From Cinnamomum chago (taxonomy: Eukaryota; Streptophyta; Magnoliopsida; Laurales; Lauraceae): a stretch of DNA of 64,000 bases. Made by a program: the position numbers and the translations under genes. Positions 22,901 through 35,853 of this stretch are shown piece after piece (within the stretch, counting starts at the first letter, position 1; each line of letters opens with the position of its first letter). The stretch covers positions 2,125,501 to 2,189,500 of the forward strand of contig CP142453.1 in the NCBI GenBank assembly GCA_038049695.1, written 5' to 3'. The notes below the pieces were generated by a model. The model saw only the letters and a program-made list of their open reading frames with translations. It was not told where the DNA came from and searched no databases.

Positions 22901-25900
22901 ATAGATGTTTGACCACCGCATGATTACCATGAAGGCTTTAACTGCATGCATCCTCTGGAGGGCCACATTTAGAAGTTGTTTCTTTTATTATAAACTAGTT
23001 TTTTTTTTTTCCTTGCCATGAGTAGTGACACAACTTTGAATTGGCTGATTTCGTGCCATATGTCCATTTATGTTCTGCATAATCGTATGTTATATAGTTA
23101 TTTATATCTCATAGAACTAAATTTGCATAATTAAAACCCGATTGTATTGAGTGTTATAAGTTATATGCTTTTCCCCATCAACTTTAACATTTGAGCTACA
23201 TGTGTTCTATCAATTGTGGTACAGACATACAGTGTCAACAACAATGAACCATATTTACTTAATATTTTTCTTCAAATTTCTGCAGATGAAGTGGAGATGA
23301 TTTCGGTTGCCTTTCTTGTAATTTTGTTCAGTGTACAGAGATTTGGAACAAGCAAAGTGGGGCTTGCAGTTGGCCCTGCTTTATTCATATGGTTCTGTTC
23401 CCTTGGGGGCATTGGGATCTACAACCTTGTAAAATATGACAGAAGCGTGTTGAGGGCATTTAATCCCATACATATTTATTACTTTTTCAAGAGGAACTCA
23501 ACCCAAGCTTGGCTGGCCCTTGGAGGTTGTCTCCTGTGTGCAACAGGTAACTGCTTGTTTTAGATTTTGAGAAGTTCACTCAAATGCTTCTTTCAGCTTT
23601 TTGATAAAATTAAGGAATGTCTCTATGAAAGTCAGCCTTGTCCTCTGTTTTCCTTTCCCCGACTCAACAAAATTACGAGGGATTTCAGCAGATGTCACAT
23701 TCTGGTGACTTAAAAAATTTTCCAAGGGGGTGTTTGAAAACAAGATAGTTGTAAAGATTTTGCTGTAGTAATTTGTAAATTAGCTTATAATTGACAACTT
23801 ATGGATAGGTTTTTGGTTAACTTATGATGTTTTACATGACATGTCAGTTTCTTGTAAAAAAATTTTTTTTTAAGAAAATGGTTTCTTGTAAAACCATTAT
23901 ATTATGTTATTATAAAAATCTATAAAACATGGCTACAATTTTTTTAAAACAAATCTTCGCCTATGAGTCACACCTTTTAACTAGTTATCGGCATTCAAAT
24001 ATCATAATGGTCCCATTATGATTTCCAACATCTGATGGTTTCCCTTGTGATTATGAACAATAAATGGGTCGCACTTTGACTCCCAACATTTGATTTGTCT
24101 CACTATAGTCACCAATATTGGGTGGTTTATATCATGATTACCAACATTAGATAAGCCCATCATGATTGCCAACATCAGGTGTGCCTGCTTGTGATTAGGA
24201 AGGTGGGTCCCACAATTGTAACAGTAAATGGTTTTTGTAATGCTTTGCCTATTAGGGTCCCATTGTGATTGCCAATTACCATATACCAATAATAGATGGT
24301 GTGAGTATGATTACATGTTTACCATCAGTAGATGGCTCCCGTCATGATAGTCATAGAACATGGGAAGCTATTGCAAGCTAAATTCAGTATTAGTAAATTA
24401 GTAAATGAAACACAACAAATCTTACAATTCTAGATTCATAGAACTTTTTTTTTTCTCGTTTTAGATTATTTTTGCTATTATTTCTGTCTTTAAATGTTAT
24501 TGGTTTAGGGTGCAACTTGATCTGACTCGGATGAGTCCCATGTGATTTGGCTAAGTTGACTCTACACAAGGATAAAAGGGTCGCCCTTTGAGGCAAATTC
24601 TTTTTTTTTTTTTGAAAATGCCCTTTGAGTCGGATTCTTTAAAACCATGACCTAAACACACTAAGTTGGGGAGGGAGATTTACAAGGGGATTGATTAAAT
24701 TGGTCTTTTTTTTTTATAACCTTGATTAAATGACTTGTCATTGAAAGAAACATCAATTTTCTCTTTATTCAACCGACAATGGTACTGGTGGTACCCATCT
24801 TGTTAACAGTATTGACGTGGTATGCGTACCCCATGCCCCAGTATCTATCTTATGTCGATGAAAATGGATAATTACTACCCTTCATATTTAATTGGTCTAA
24901 TGGTTGGGATAATCTAGTGGGACAATCTTTTCTGGGGAGGCTTTTGGGTTATCCATTTATTATGGGACCCATTATGTGAACAATTTGGATAGTTAGAAGG
25001 TGGTGCCCATATTTAAAACTTTGCTGGGCCAAGCAGTTGCTCAATTGGACATTATATGTCCTCTATGCATAAATTATTATTTTTTTGTAGTTGTACTGCA
25101 CTAAATAATTTCTTCTTCCCAACTCCAATGCCCATTTACATGATGTTTTCCTTGACTAATGCCAAAATCAATCTTTAAGAAAATAGACTAGGATCCAGGG
25201 TGCTTGGCCAGCATACGATGAGTTTTTGGAGTAAAATAATGCGAGACTGAATCAAACTTTTTATAGAAATTTAACCAAAGGCTTGCCTACAATTTGTTTC
25301 TAATAAACTGTGGTGGTATTTTTTTGGCTACTTGTATGGCTTTCCCATTATCTTTAGTTGGCAACCTATAATATATATATATATTATAATTGCAACCGAT
25401 AATTTATATTGTGATTATAAGGCATGATATGGTGACTTACATCTGATCAGTATTCAGGTTCCGAGGCGATGTTTGCTGACCTTTGCTACTTTTCAGTGAG
25501 ATCAGTTCAGGTATTAGTTAAATAAAAGAAGACTGTTTTGGATTTTCTGCATATTTTCTTTTCTCATGCAGTTTAATGTGCAAATTGTGGGACGATGCTT
25601 ATTGCTGCAACAACCATGTTTTGGTTCAAGTCATGTTCCAAAAAAAAACACAAAGAAGAGAGAGAGAGAGAGAGTCTTTTGAAAAAACCCAAGCATAGAG
25701 CTGCTACATGGGTAAATCCTTGATTTTCTCCAACTATCCCCTCATATTGTTTCTTCTGGCTGATGGAAGGAGAATACCGTGAGATAAAATCGAAGGATTT
25801 ACCTATGGGGAGTGGGCCTACATTCTATGTTTTTTTGGCTGGGTTTCTTGGGTAACCCTTCTAAGTTTCCAACCACACCCTAATCCTGTGAAATCTTCTT

Positions 25901-28900
25901 GGTTAGTTCATTTTTTTTCTTCTTAATACTGGTTCTAATCAATCTGTTGCCGTGGCAACGGCTTTTGCAGCTCACCTTTTTGTTTCTGGTTCTGCCTTGC
26001 CTTCTGTTGGGATACCTAGGTCAAGCTGCATTCCTTATGGAGAACCAAACAAAATCTGACGAGGTTTTCTTTTCATCTATTCCAAGTAAGCTTTTACTGT
26101 CTGCACAGAACAGTTAAAATTTGCAACTTTGACATGGGCCTGGGAAAAGTGAGAGTAGCGACAATGTTTGTATGCAATATGCATGTATAATAATTTCTTT
26201 TGTCGTTGATACTGAAATATGTACCAAGCTTTAGTTAATAAACTCAATAGATTAAAAGATGTGCATTTATAAATAGGAAAAAATTATTTTACAAATAATT
26301 ATGGCATATCTGCTTGTCCTTTTAAATACAAGGATTAAAGATAATTAATTTTCTTTCTCCAGTGGTAAATATCAACTTGTGTCTGCTTTATGTTTAGGCA
26401 TGAAAAGCTGTGTGTCTGTTAGGGTGGGTGGGGTGTGTGTGGCGAGGAATAGGGTCTCCTGGAGATATATATAGTTAGGTTCTTGCATTTATAAAGTAAT
26501 AAGAAACCATCATATGGTGCATGAAGAAGCATGTTTTCTCATTTATTATTTGTGAAAGTTGTTTCACCATTAATGGGCATTCCTGGGGTGCGTTTTCTCA
26601 AGCCTGAAGTCTGTGTTTTGGTTTGTTCAGCTTGTACCTTGTTCATTCTTATGTGTATTCACTGTGTGCAGGTGGAGCTTTCTGGCCAGTCCTTTTCATA
26701 GCCAATATTGCTGCATTGATTGCTAGTCGGACTATGACAACGGCAACATTCTCATGCATAAAGCAATCCATAGCTCTTGGTTGCTTTCCCCGCCTTAAAA
26801 TTGTTCACACATCTCGAAAATTCATGGGTCAGATTTACATTCCGGTCATGAATTGGTTTCTGTTGGCTTTCTGCCTGGTTTTTGTCGCATCTTTCACAAG
26901 CATAAATGAGCTTGGTAATGCATATGGTAACTAACTTCCTCTGCCACCCATTTCCATCTCAATTGAAATATAGATATTTCCCCCTTTACATTATGGTTTC
27001 TCTGCATATGCATTAATCGGGTCTTTTATCATCATCGTCGTTGTCATCAAAGTCATATCCCACTATTTGGGGTTGATGTTGAGTTTGTTAATAACCACTT
27101 ACTGTAAAAGCTTAAGCTGATAGAGGACTGCGTAACAATGTACATCACAATTCATGACACCCCCCGCACGTGCGGGCTGCACACGGGAACATACATACAA
27201 CGCGCATCATGGGAGAATATATGGGCTAACTATTTCCTTTCAAGTCAATCAGGGTCCTTTATATTAAATCAAAATCAGAGTTATCCTTCCAAAATACCGA
27301 AGATGGGTTGGGGGTTCAATGTGCTCTGTAGAGTTTATATGCTTTCGAACTGCTGCAAGAAGTCCATTTATTTGGAGTTTAGAGAATGCCACAAGATCCA
27401 CTAAATGCTACTCTATCCATCCCTTGTCACATCAGAGTTATGTAATGAAGACATGGGTATCCTCTGTTGTGCATATTTGCCATGCAGAGGTAAATATACC
27501 CCCCATTGGATGATCGTAGCTATCTGGTTGGGACATACAAGCATGCATTTATAGCCAGTGGTCAACTTGTGTCAAATTGGATGATTGAGATCATCCAGTG
27601 GAAAAGTTCCCCTCCACAATAAACCATCATTTGTGCAGTTCCTCTCACCAAGATGTGAGTTCATGTTAATTTTGCAGGTCTGTGGACTGGTAACTTTGGT
27701 GAGGCTGTTACCTGATAATAGAAAAACTGATAATATTATCTTGGTTGCAGATTATTCCTTTTTCTTCAAAACAAATTTGGACCCTAGCTTCTTTCTTTGA
27801 TCCTTATCTGATTCTGACACAAAATGGTCTGCACAGGTATTGCTGAGCTTGGGGTAATGATGGTGACAACAATTTTAGTAACCATTGTCATGCTTCTGAT
27901 ATGGCAGATAAACATCATTGTCGTGCTCAGTTTTCTGGTTTGCTTCTTGGGGATTGAGTTGGTTTTCTTTTCTTCTGTTTTATGGAGTGTTGGAGACGGA
28001 AGCTGGATTATATTAGTTTTCGCGGCAGTGATCTTTTTTATAATGTTTATCTGGAATTATGGGAGCAAGCTCAAGTATGAAACTGAAGTCAAGCAGAAGT
28101 TGTCCATGGATTTGTTGTTGGAATTAGGTTCCGACCTTGGGACCGTCAGAGCTCCTGGCATTGGGTTGGTTTATAACGAGCTGGTTAAAGGCGTTCCAGC
28201 AATTTTTGGGCACTTCCTGACCACCTTACCGGCCATCCACTCTATGATCATATTTGTATGCATAAAGTACGTACCAGTTTCTGTAGTGCCTCAGAATGAA
28301 AGATTTCTTTTTCGGCGAGTCTGCCCAAGGAGCTATCACATTTTCCGCTGCATTGCTAGGTATGCTGAACAACTGAACGCTGAAGATGATGATGATGATG
28401 AGTGCCTGAATTGGTTTTGTTGCAGTTTTTTTTTTTTAAAGTATAATCATGAAGTCACCAAATGGTCCTAATCAGTGGTTTAGGCACTTGCAAAGAGGTG
28501 GCACTGGTGAAAAAATGTGCTAAGGGTCCACATCAGCCTAAGTTGAATGGTTAGAATATGCTGATCTGTGACATCTTTTGTGACCCACATCAGCCTAAGG
28601 TTGAATGGTTAGAATATATGCTGATCTGGGGCATTTTTGTGATCTCATATTGGGGCTGATCAGTGCAATGGTGGAGACCATCAATCCATGTGGTGCAAAT
28701 GCATTTGTATGTGATCCTGAGCCTCAACAAACCATACATTGGTTAAAACTCGTGGCCATATGATTCCGCTATAGCAGGTTTTTTTCTAACTTAACTCGTC
28801 ATTTCCTTTCTCCTATGCTGTATGGCAGGTATGGATACAAGGATGTACGCAAGGAAAACCACGTAACCTTCGAGCAACTTCTGATTGAGAGCCTTGAGAA

Positions 28901-29363
28901 ATTCATCCGCCGGGAAGCCCAGGAACGATCATTGGAGAGCGACGATGAGGATGATGTGGAGTACGAAAACGAGGATGCACCCTCAAAACTCTCACTTAAT
29001 CCTAATGGAAGTTTCTGTTCACTTGGGGAGCCACTTTTGGCTGATTACATATCCACTGGCAAGTCGGCCATGGAAGCAAGCACCTCAGTCGAGGCAGGAC
29101 CATCTCTGCAGGAACCAATGATGTCGGAAGCACAACAGACCCTGGAGAGGGAGCTCTCATTCATACACAAGGCAAAAGAGTCGGGTATGGTTTATCTTCT
29201 GGGGCATGGTGATATAAGGGCAAGGAAGGATTCTTGGTTTTTCAAGAAACTTGTGATAAATTATTTTTATTCATTTCTGAGGAGAAACTGCAGGAGAGGG
29301 ATTGCAACTTTGAGTGTGCCACACACGCATTTGATGCAGGTGGGCATGACTTATATGGTCTAA
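19960..29363 (+). CDS. KUP7: KUP/HAK/KT potassium transporter, KUP7-like
   Basis: This is a K+ (probably K+/H+ symport) membrane transporter. My spliced model is 2,517 nt, 838 aa: exons 19960-20205, 21243-21471, 21941-22189, 22683-22733, 23286-23546, 25458-25510, 25971-26085, 26672-26926, 27837-28359 and 28829-29363. All junctions are GT-AG and phases agree throughout. Signature blocks are [15 protein letters not shown] (TM1), [17 protein letters not shown], a K+-transporter core with many hydrophobic segments, and the C-terminal cytosolic tail with [19 protein letters not shown] and [15 protein letters not shown], ending QVGMTYMV. The acidic N-terminus ([11 protein letters not shown], then a run of seven Glu) and length match the Arabidopsis KUP7/POT7 type (858 aa) as I remember it. 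No frameshift was seen. Neighbouring genes give no functional clue. The paralogue-level name is by resemblance; a close relative in the same clade is possible. Confidence 0.95.
22683..22733 (+). CDS. KUP7: 51-nt micro-exon 4 of the KUP gene
   Basis: This exon encodes [17 protein letters not shown] across split codons, with AG before and GT after. It joins the exon ending CCAACTATGTCAG at 22189 and the exon starting at 23286 in frame. It is easily missed by open-frame scans because of its size, as is the 53-nt exon 6 at 25458-25510, which encodes [17 protein letters not shown]. Both are needed to restore the conserved membrane core. Confidence 0.9.
23847..23893. repeat. poly(T) mini-insertion with 13-bp direct repeats
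   Basis: GTTTCTTGTAAAA occurs at 23847-23859 and 23881-23893, flanking a 21-bp T-rich insert. It lies in the KUP intron 5. It is one of a series of similar structures in this window (see findings). Confidence 0.6.
24001..24360. repeat. degenerate ~36-bp tandem array in KUP intron 5
   Basis: Words of the type ATGATTGCCAACATCAGATGG recur with drift about nine times (for example near 24015, 24075, 24137 and 24165). The array is non-coding and lies between exons 5 and 6. Confidence 0.6.
24583..24731. repeat. two adjacent poly(T) mini-insertions with direct repeats
   Basis: The first is a 21-bp flank beginning GCCCTTTGAG at 24583-24603 and again at 24620-24640 (3 mismatches) around poly(T)-GAAAAT. 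The second is TTGATTAAAT at 24691-24700 and 24722-24731 around TGGTC-poly(T)-ATAACC. Both are in KUP intron 5. Confidence 0.55.
25680..25860. repeat. imperfect hairpin/MITE-like palindrome in KUP intron 6
   Basis: GGTAAATCCTTGATTTT at 25711-25727 pairs with AAAATCGAAGGATTTACC at 25786-25803, with a single bulge. The flanks AAACCCAAGCATAGA and TCTATG...GGCTGGGTTTCTTGGG extend the symmetry outward. It could be a small foldback MITE. The target-site duplication was not resolved. Confidence 0.5.
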
Positions 29364-31610
29364 TATACAAATTCGGGTTATTATTATTTTGACATCACAA
29401 TTAACAGGTCAAATTCAGAAGTAACGGAGTTTATTTTCTGAAGATTTTACTTGAGAGAAAGAAGGGATGGATGGAGATTGGAGATGCACTCTATTTGTCC
29501 CTTTTTTTATTTTATTTTTTTGCCTACTTGTCTTTTTTGTTCCCCCCCTTATTTGTTGATTTGGCCCATTGACAAGAACTGGAATTATTTATGTTCAGAG
29601 GGAGCCTCACTTACACATTCCCATATGCATTGAAGCCTCTTGTAGTAGTTTAGTTGTGGTTTCTTAAAGAGTTAAATTGGTTGCTGTTGCTTTTTCTTTA
29701 TTTTATGGTACTTTTTTGTACTGTTGATTGTTTGTTGAAGCTTTGAGGAAAGGCAGAAAGGCAGGTGTGACAGTGTGCTTAAGAGCCATCCCTTTAAATG
29801 CCTACCTGGTTGTTATTTATATATTTGGGGTCTACTGAGCCAGAATTTTAGCCTAGCAAGAAGTTACTTCTCACAAGGACTAGAAAATGCGATCTCCTCT
29901 CTCCTATGATACAGTGATGGTAATGTTAAATAGCTATTAGATCAACACTGGTTATAGTTTGTAAGACTCCTATGGTGGATATGAATATAAGATTGTCCCC
30001 AAAAAGTGCTGGTCATATGATAATGTGAATTGTTTATTTCGTTAAATGTACATCTTTGACGTCTTTCATTTCCCCATTATTTTGAAAGTAATGATCAACA
30101 AGATATATTTTAGGGCCCATTTGGATACATGCAAAATATAATATTGTCATATTTATATAGTAGCAGAACCAAATATTGTAGAATATAATAGTGTAATATT
30201 ATAATATTGCAACATTGTCGTGGCGGCTTTGCAGAATGCAATCGATTTTAAATTAAGTTGTTTGGCATTTGCTTGTCTAAGTCAAAGGATACTGCTGTGT
30301 TGCCTTGTTGACATATGTATGACAAATCTTTTTGCTAAGGAAGCGGCCAGGCCTACCTTTCTTTCGCTGCACCAGATGTCAAATAAAAATACCTTACAAA
30401 ATGAATGCAAAAAAAAAAAAAAATGATGAGGAGAAGACATACCTGTCTTCCGTGGGAGTCGGTATCGAAAGATGGGAAAAAAAAAGAGGAAGAGGAGGAC
30501 AAGAGGTATGGGAGGAAGAGTAAAAGAAAAGGAAGGAGAAAAACAAGGCGTGAGGTTTCACATTAGTGGAGTTTTACAAAGAGAAATGCTGTGAATAGTC
30601 AACCCGTGAAATCAAATAATATCTCCTTACAAGATTCTTTCCTGCAACATAGGGTTGTAGGGAGAAATCTTTGGATATTTTAATAGAAAATGAAGTATTC
30701 TTTGTGCTTCAAGTCTGGATGAACGAAAAGTGCACAGTATTTTCTAATGAAAATAAGAAAATATATGCTTTATTTCATAAAAATAAAAAATAAAAAAACA
30801 TTCTAAGTCTTAAGGGCTGTTTGGATGCACAAGAATTTGCAAGATTCTTATATTTTTAAGAAAATTGTCTTCGCATTAAAAAAATGGGTTGTTTGGCCAC
30901 TTAAGAAATTAGTGGTGCTGAGCTAGGCCAGGCTCATGTATATCCAGGCCCAGCTCGACTACAGAAACACTGCTCTACGAGCCTGACATGGCCATAAATG
31001 TCAGGCCTAACCCTACCCATTTAGTCAATTGGGCTGGACGAACCAGACCTTTTATCAGTTGTACAGGCTTTGTAGCCTTTGTTTGGACATGTCACTATAT
31101 TTACCAGCACTCCTTATTTAAACTGGGCCAGGACTTGGGCGTTCTATCACAGTCAAATCCCAGACCATATATTAAGCAAGCCCAGTTTATATATCCAAGT
31201 TGGAAGTCCAAATCAGGTTGGACCCGGAATCGGATCTGGCTCATCCAGATTTTGAGCAAAAAGCATGAATTGGGCAATACCTCATCCAGTCTGGGCTGGC
31301 TTTCTAAAACTGACTTGTACGTGCGAATAGTATCATGAAGGTTTATTGCTTGAAAAAAAAAAATGTGTGAAAAAATGCACCATTGTATACAATCGGATAT
31401 TGGTGATAATTTTACAACATTCTTGCTACATTTTTGAAAGATTTACCTAATCATTCGTTTCTTTAAATGTTAAATTACCAAGAGAAACACCAAAAGCTTT
31501 GAAATAACTGATAAATTACCAAGAGAGATTATTGATAGTTCTTTCAGGTCCCTGTTAATCACGGCATACAACTGGCCAATCACGAGTCCATCACCCCAGA
31601 CAACATAACC
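29364..31610. other. convergent spacer after the KUP gene
   Basis: The KUP 3' UTR presumably occupies the first few hundred bases. No other gene was seen. MITE-like starts GGGCCCATTTGGATAC (about 30113) and GGGCTGTTTGGATGC (about 30811) lack identifiable partners. The part near 30130-30290 resembles 50760-50930 (GCAGAATGCAATCGATTTTA versus AAAGAATGCAACAGATTTTA), so both are probably copies of one decayed repeat. The frame at 30988-31338 lies in a GGCCCAG-type repeat and is not considered a gene. Confidence 0.4.
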
Positions 31611-31611
31611 T

Positions 31612-31612
<1 letters not shown>

Positions 31613-31704
<92 letters not shown>
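31613..31704 (+). repeat. (CT)46 microsatellite
   Basis: An uninterrupted CT dinucleotide run of 92 bp lies about 490 bp beyond the stop codon of the minus-strand copper ATPase gene. A complementary (GA)n run follows at about 31853-31881, so the two form an inverted pair separated by about 150 bp. Confidence 0.95.
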
Positions 31705-31705
<1 letters not shown>

Positions 31706-31846
31706 AATGAGTGCTCATTTAAAGAGATTTATATCATTTACAAGGCAGTGGTAGTAAACAGACCAAGGAAGATTCATCCCACATCATATAAAAGTTACAT
31801 GAGGAAATCAAAATTACTTAAATAAGAAATTAAGGGACGACAAAAG

Positions 31847-31884
<38 letters not shown>

Positions 31885-32146
31885 AAGCCTTGTACTTCTG
31901 TGATGATAAAAGCAATGTTTTAAAGATATGGCGTTTCAATTTACAACATTCAGTTCATCACTCAACGTACATTCCATTTCTAGGGCTTCCCACTCCGCAT
32001 TCTATAGTCAACCCGTATCCTCGACAGAAGCTTTCAGACTAGAGATTGTTTCTCTGATGTTTATGTTCCCGTTTAAATGCTAGCTATTCAATCCAGTCTC
32101 TCTGCCCATTGTATCGCTGCATTAGCTGGAGGTATACGAGAACATG

Positions 32147-32152
32147 TTTATT
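32147..32152 (-). terminator. candidate poly(A) signal of the copper ATPase gene
   Basis: The minus strand reads AATAAA here, about 40 nt beyond the stop codon. Plant poly(A) signals are loose, so this is only a candidate. Confidence 0.4.
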
Positions 32153-32189
32153 AACGATAAATCAGATAAGAATTAGCACTTCCACATAA

Positions 32190-33810
32190 TCATGAATTTC
32201 TCCATTTAGCAGGGTAAGGTTTCTCCCAACCATTATTTTTTTCTGTCAACAAATCAGAACCAGAATCAGGTTTTGTATATTTTGGCAATTTGTCGACAGT
32301 TCTATGTTTTGATGCAAACTTGATCCTCAGAAGCATTGAATTTGCCATCACTCCCATTGAACTCAAACCCATAAGAGCTCCAGCAATGGATGGAGTAAGC
32401 ATAGTCCCAGTCACTGGGAGTAACAATCCCGCGGCAATTGGGATTCCAACCTGTAAAGCAAATGAAGCATGAGAGAGATTGAAAGTAAATGGATGTCTGT
32501 AATTTTGAGATAACTAAATGCATTTTCTATAGGAACTCTAGAGATAGTTTTCTTTTGTTATTCTTGTTCGTTTGCTTCTGAGGTAGGGCTAGTACAAACA
32601 TAAGTTCCACCATTTGCAAAGCAGATTGTTTTGGAAGTTGGAATTCCAGAGAGAGAGCAGAGCACTCATTCAGGCCCATGATCATGGGCCCAGTTTCAGG
32701 TAAGACAATGAAACAGGCTAGGTAAGGGGCCAAGCCCAGCCTGGATCCGAGCTCATTCTTCGCAGTCAATATCAGAAATCGCCCTTGATTTTCAGGCCTG
32801 GTTTATAGATGGGCTAATCAGTCCAAATTTGGGGAACACAGAATAAATAGGCAGCACTCGTCCTGGTAATCGACAGCCCCAGATGGGAAATCACATTCAT
32901 GGGTCCCCCCTCAATTTAAGTATCTCCTAGGACCCCTGCAGGCTAAAGAAAAGATCTGAAACTCTTTCTAGAGTGACTAGGATTCTCAATGTCTTTTTAC
33001 TTCTGCTGACAGTTCTTTTGGCATATGGGCAAGACAATGATATGCAGGACAGATCACATCTTGGGTTAACAGCCATATTGTTAAACTACCAAGAACTTTC
33101 CATTTCTTACAGCAGTGTTACTCGACTGGGCAGGAATGGCTTCTACAAATCATTTTTGAGAATGACTACATATTTATGCACGTCTGTCTTTCATTGAAGT
33201 GGATCTACTTTTTTTTTTTTGTTTGGGGGGTGGGGGGCAAGAAAAGCGAATCAACTATTTATTCTGAATGCAGCCTGATTTGAAACGGTTTCCAACTTGA
33301 GTGATGAGTGGAAATTTTGACCTCATTGGAAACTTGAGTATGGCACAACACATTAATAAGGTGGACATGAACCATCTGGTCGTGCACTAACAATAGTCCA
33401 GAAAACCTGACATGCAATGTGTGCATACCACCAATTAACTAATTAACTAATAAACAGATACTCATAAACCATAGGAATGACTAAATGGACACATTGGAGC
33501 ACTTCTGATGAATGCAGGAGATCAGCATGCTGGCCCACAATTTCAAGGAAGACTGTTCCATGATGTTTAAATACTTGATGGAAATGGTATGAACACAGAT
33601 TTTACACATAAAAAGTGAAATATCATATACAATACAACACGATACTTAGCAAATTTTTTAAGTATCCAGGTACCATAGGTCAGCACTTTCATGACAAAAT
33701 AAAATACACCATAGACCGAGGGTACTTACTATGTTATATCCAAATGCCCACCATAAATTCTGTTTGATAGTCTTCATGGTTAGCCTGCTCAGCTCCAAGG
33801 CATCAAGCAA
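32190..33810 (-). CDS. PAA1: PAA1 exons 16-17: last transmembrane pair and C-terminus
   Basis: Exon 16 (33810-33730, 27 codons) encodes LSRLTMKTIKQNLWWAFGYN, with the conserved Tyr-Asn of the seventh helix. Exon 17 (32450-32190) encodes VGIPIAAG and ALMGLSSMGVMANS (MxxSS of the eighth helix), then a basic/polar tail of about 40 residues to the TGA at 32190-32192. Confidence 0.94.
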
Positions 33811-35801
33811 CTGCATGACAACAGTGTTGGTGTCAGTATTCAATTGTTAAATACATGTCTTACATTCCATAGCAATCAAGACATTACATGGTTCTAAAAA
33901 ACAGCCGAGTTGACTCAAAGTCGATTGATACGTGCGAAGTCGAATAACCCCTCAGAGTCCCCTCTCTATCAACCAAGGATCAAAATATCGGCCAGCATTG
34001 ATGTGATAATTAGAAAATATTAACACTCGGCCAATGTATTGGTCTGTATTAGTCGATAATTTGATGTATCGGTCGAGTAGCAGCACATACAAAACTATCT
34101 TAAAAGCCCTTCTCCACCCAAACAATCAACTTCTAGCCCTCATTCACCTTCCCAAGCTTGAGAAATCCCGTGGACAAAAAAAACACCAAAGAAATCACCT
34201 TGTGTGTGGAGACTGTTCCCATGGGGACAGGCCCACTGGGATGCATGATGATCATGGAAGTCCATTCGATGGAAAGATCTATATAAGACCTACTCATATG
34301 CAAAATCTTGTTTTCACAAGATCATCCTAACCCTTTGATCCATGACCCAAAAATTGAATGGTTTTAGAGGCATCATTTTCTAATGACTACAATCCAATGG
34401 TGAGAAAAAGTTGGAATGAGTGTCAAATTTGGACCCCATGACAAAAAAAAAGGGGGGGGGGGAAGGGCTTTTTAAAGTGAGCCGTTGAGAGAGAGATTTT
34501 ATGTTTTGTTTATTTTCAAAAATTTTGAGTATTTGAACTTTATTTAAATATTATGATGATATCTCTAACCTCTATGAAGGATTTACGATTATACATATCT
34601 ACGTTGTGTCCTATGCTAAATTGCTTATTTGAATTTAGAGACGATAATGGCGATGAAATTTTGATGAAACTAATTGATCATTAACTTTTTATTAGTTTCT
34701 AATTTAATATAGCCGAACATAAATATATGTTTAGAAATAGATCAATACTATTATTACTTTAAAATCATACAACTACATGGGACTTGTATGACAATGAGGG
34801 GTATGATACACCCTATCTTAGTTACTAATAAAAAAGAACATTAAATTTTAAAATTTTCCAATATTTCAAAAAAAAAATTAATATTTTATTTGTTTTTTTT
34901 CAACCTCATTTTTAATTATACCGATAACCAATACATATCATCCTCAAAGTTCAGATGATAAACCCACTACAACCGCTATTTTGATCCTTGCAACCAATTC
35001 CTATAATAAAAATGACTTTAACACATCTTCTCTCCCTATTTTATTGTTGAAAGAGGCTTTGGGGGCCTTGAGGGAATCTTTTAACAGGCTTTAGAAGATT
35101 AAAAACATTTTATGGAAAATCTAACCATTCAAAGATTGGATGCACTTCATTCAATTGAGTGAAAAGCAAATGACAACACTTATTTATTTATACTTGCAAT
35201 TGTTCATACTAACTAAAACATGCTGAATCTAAAAATTATATATTTATAGGACCTTATTTTTCTATTTTTTAGATTTTATCATATATTCAATATTTTTAAG
35301 GGACTTGGCTGGGTCAACTCAACTTGAAGGGAACGGAATCCCCCCATGAGTCTGATTTTTAAAACCCGGAGACGAGCATCAAACAGAGGTCAACAAAATA
35401 AAAGACGAGAAAGCGGATTCTTTTGCATTGATCTTGTGCTTTAGACAAATGAGCATAAGTCTCATGAACGTGTTAAACTATCAAATCTATAGAACTCAAA
35501 GTTGTCATGCACAAGCACATGCCCAGTGTTCTGTACAGCCATGTTTTAATGTTTGCTGAACCATTTAATTAAAATAATTTGAACTAAAAAACTATTGATC
35601 TTCAATTGCGACCTAGGTACTTTTTATCAATATATCTATTTTTCAAGCAATGTAGGACCAAAAACGAACGCATAAATGCTGGAAACATTGATACTAATAC
35701 GCCTCAGATCGACAAAGTGTTATGCCTGTTCTATTTCTTTTCTATGTTCAAGCATGATTTGTTATGTACTACAACTTAAAACATGAATATTCTACCCAAT
35801 A

Positions 35802-35853
<52 letters not shown>

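Noticed and set aside
24001..24360. Possible CRISPR-like spaced repeats
   Set aside because: The units are degenerate and contiguous, in a plant intron, with no cas genes; it is a minisatellite.
30988..31338. 116-aa plus-strand frame
   Set aside because: It lies in a GGCCCAG-rich repeat stretch and shows no domain; chance frame is more likely.
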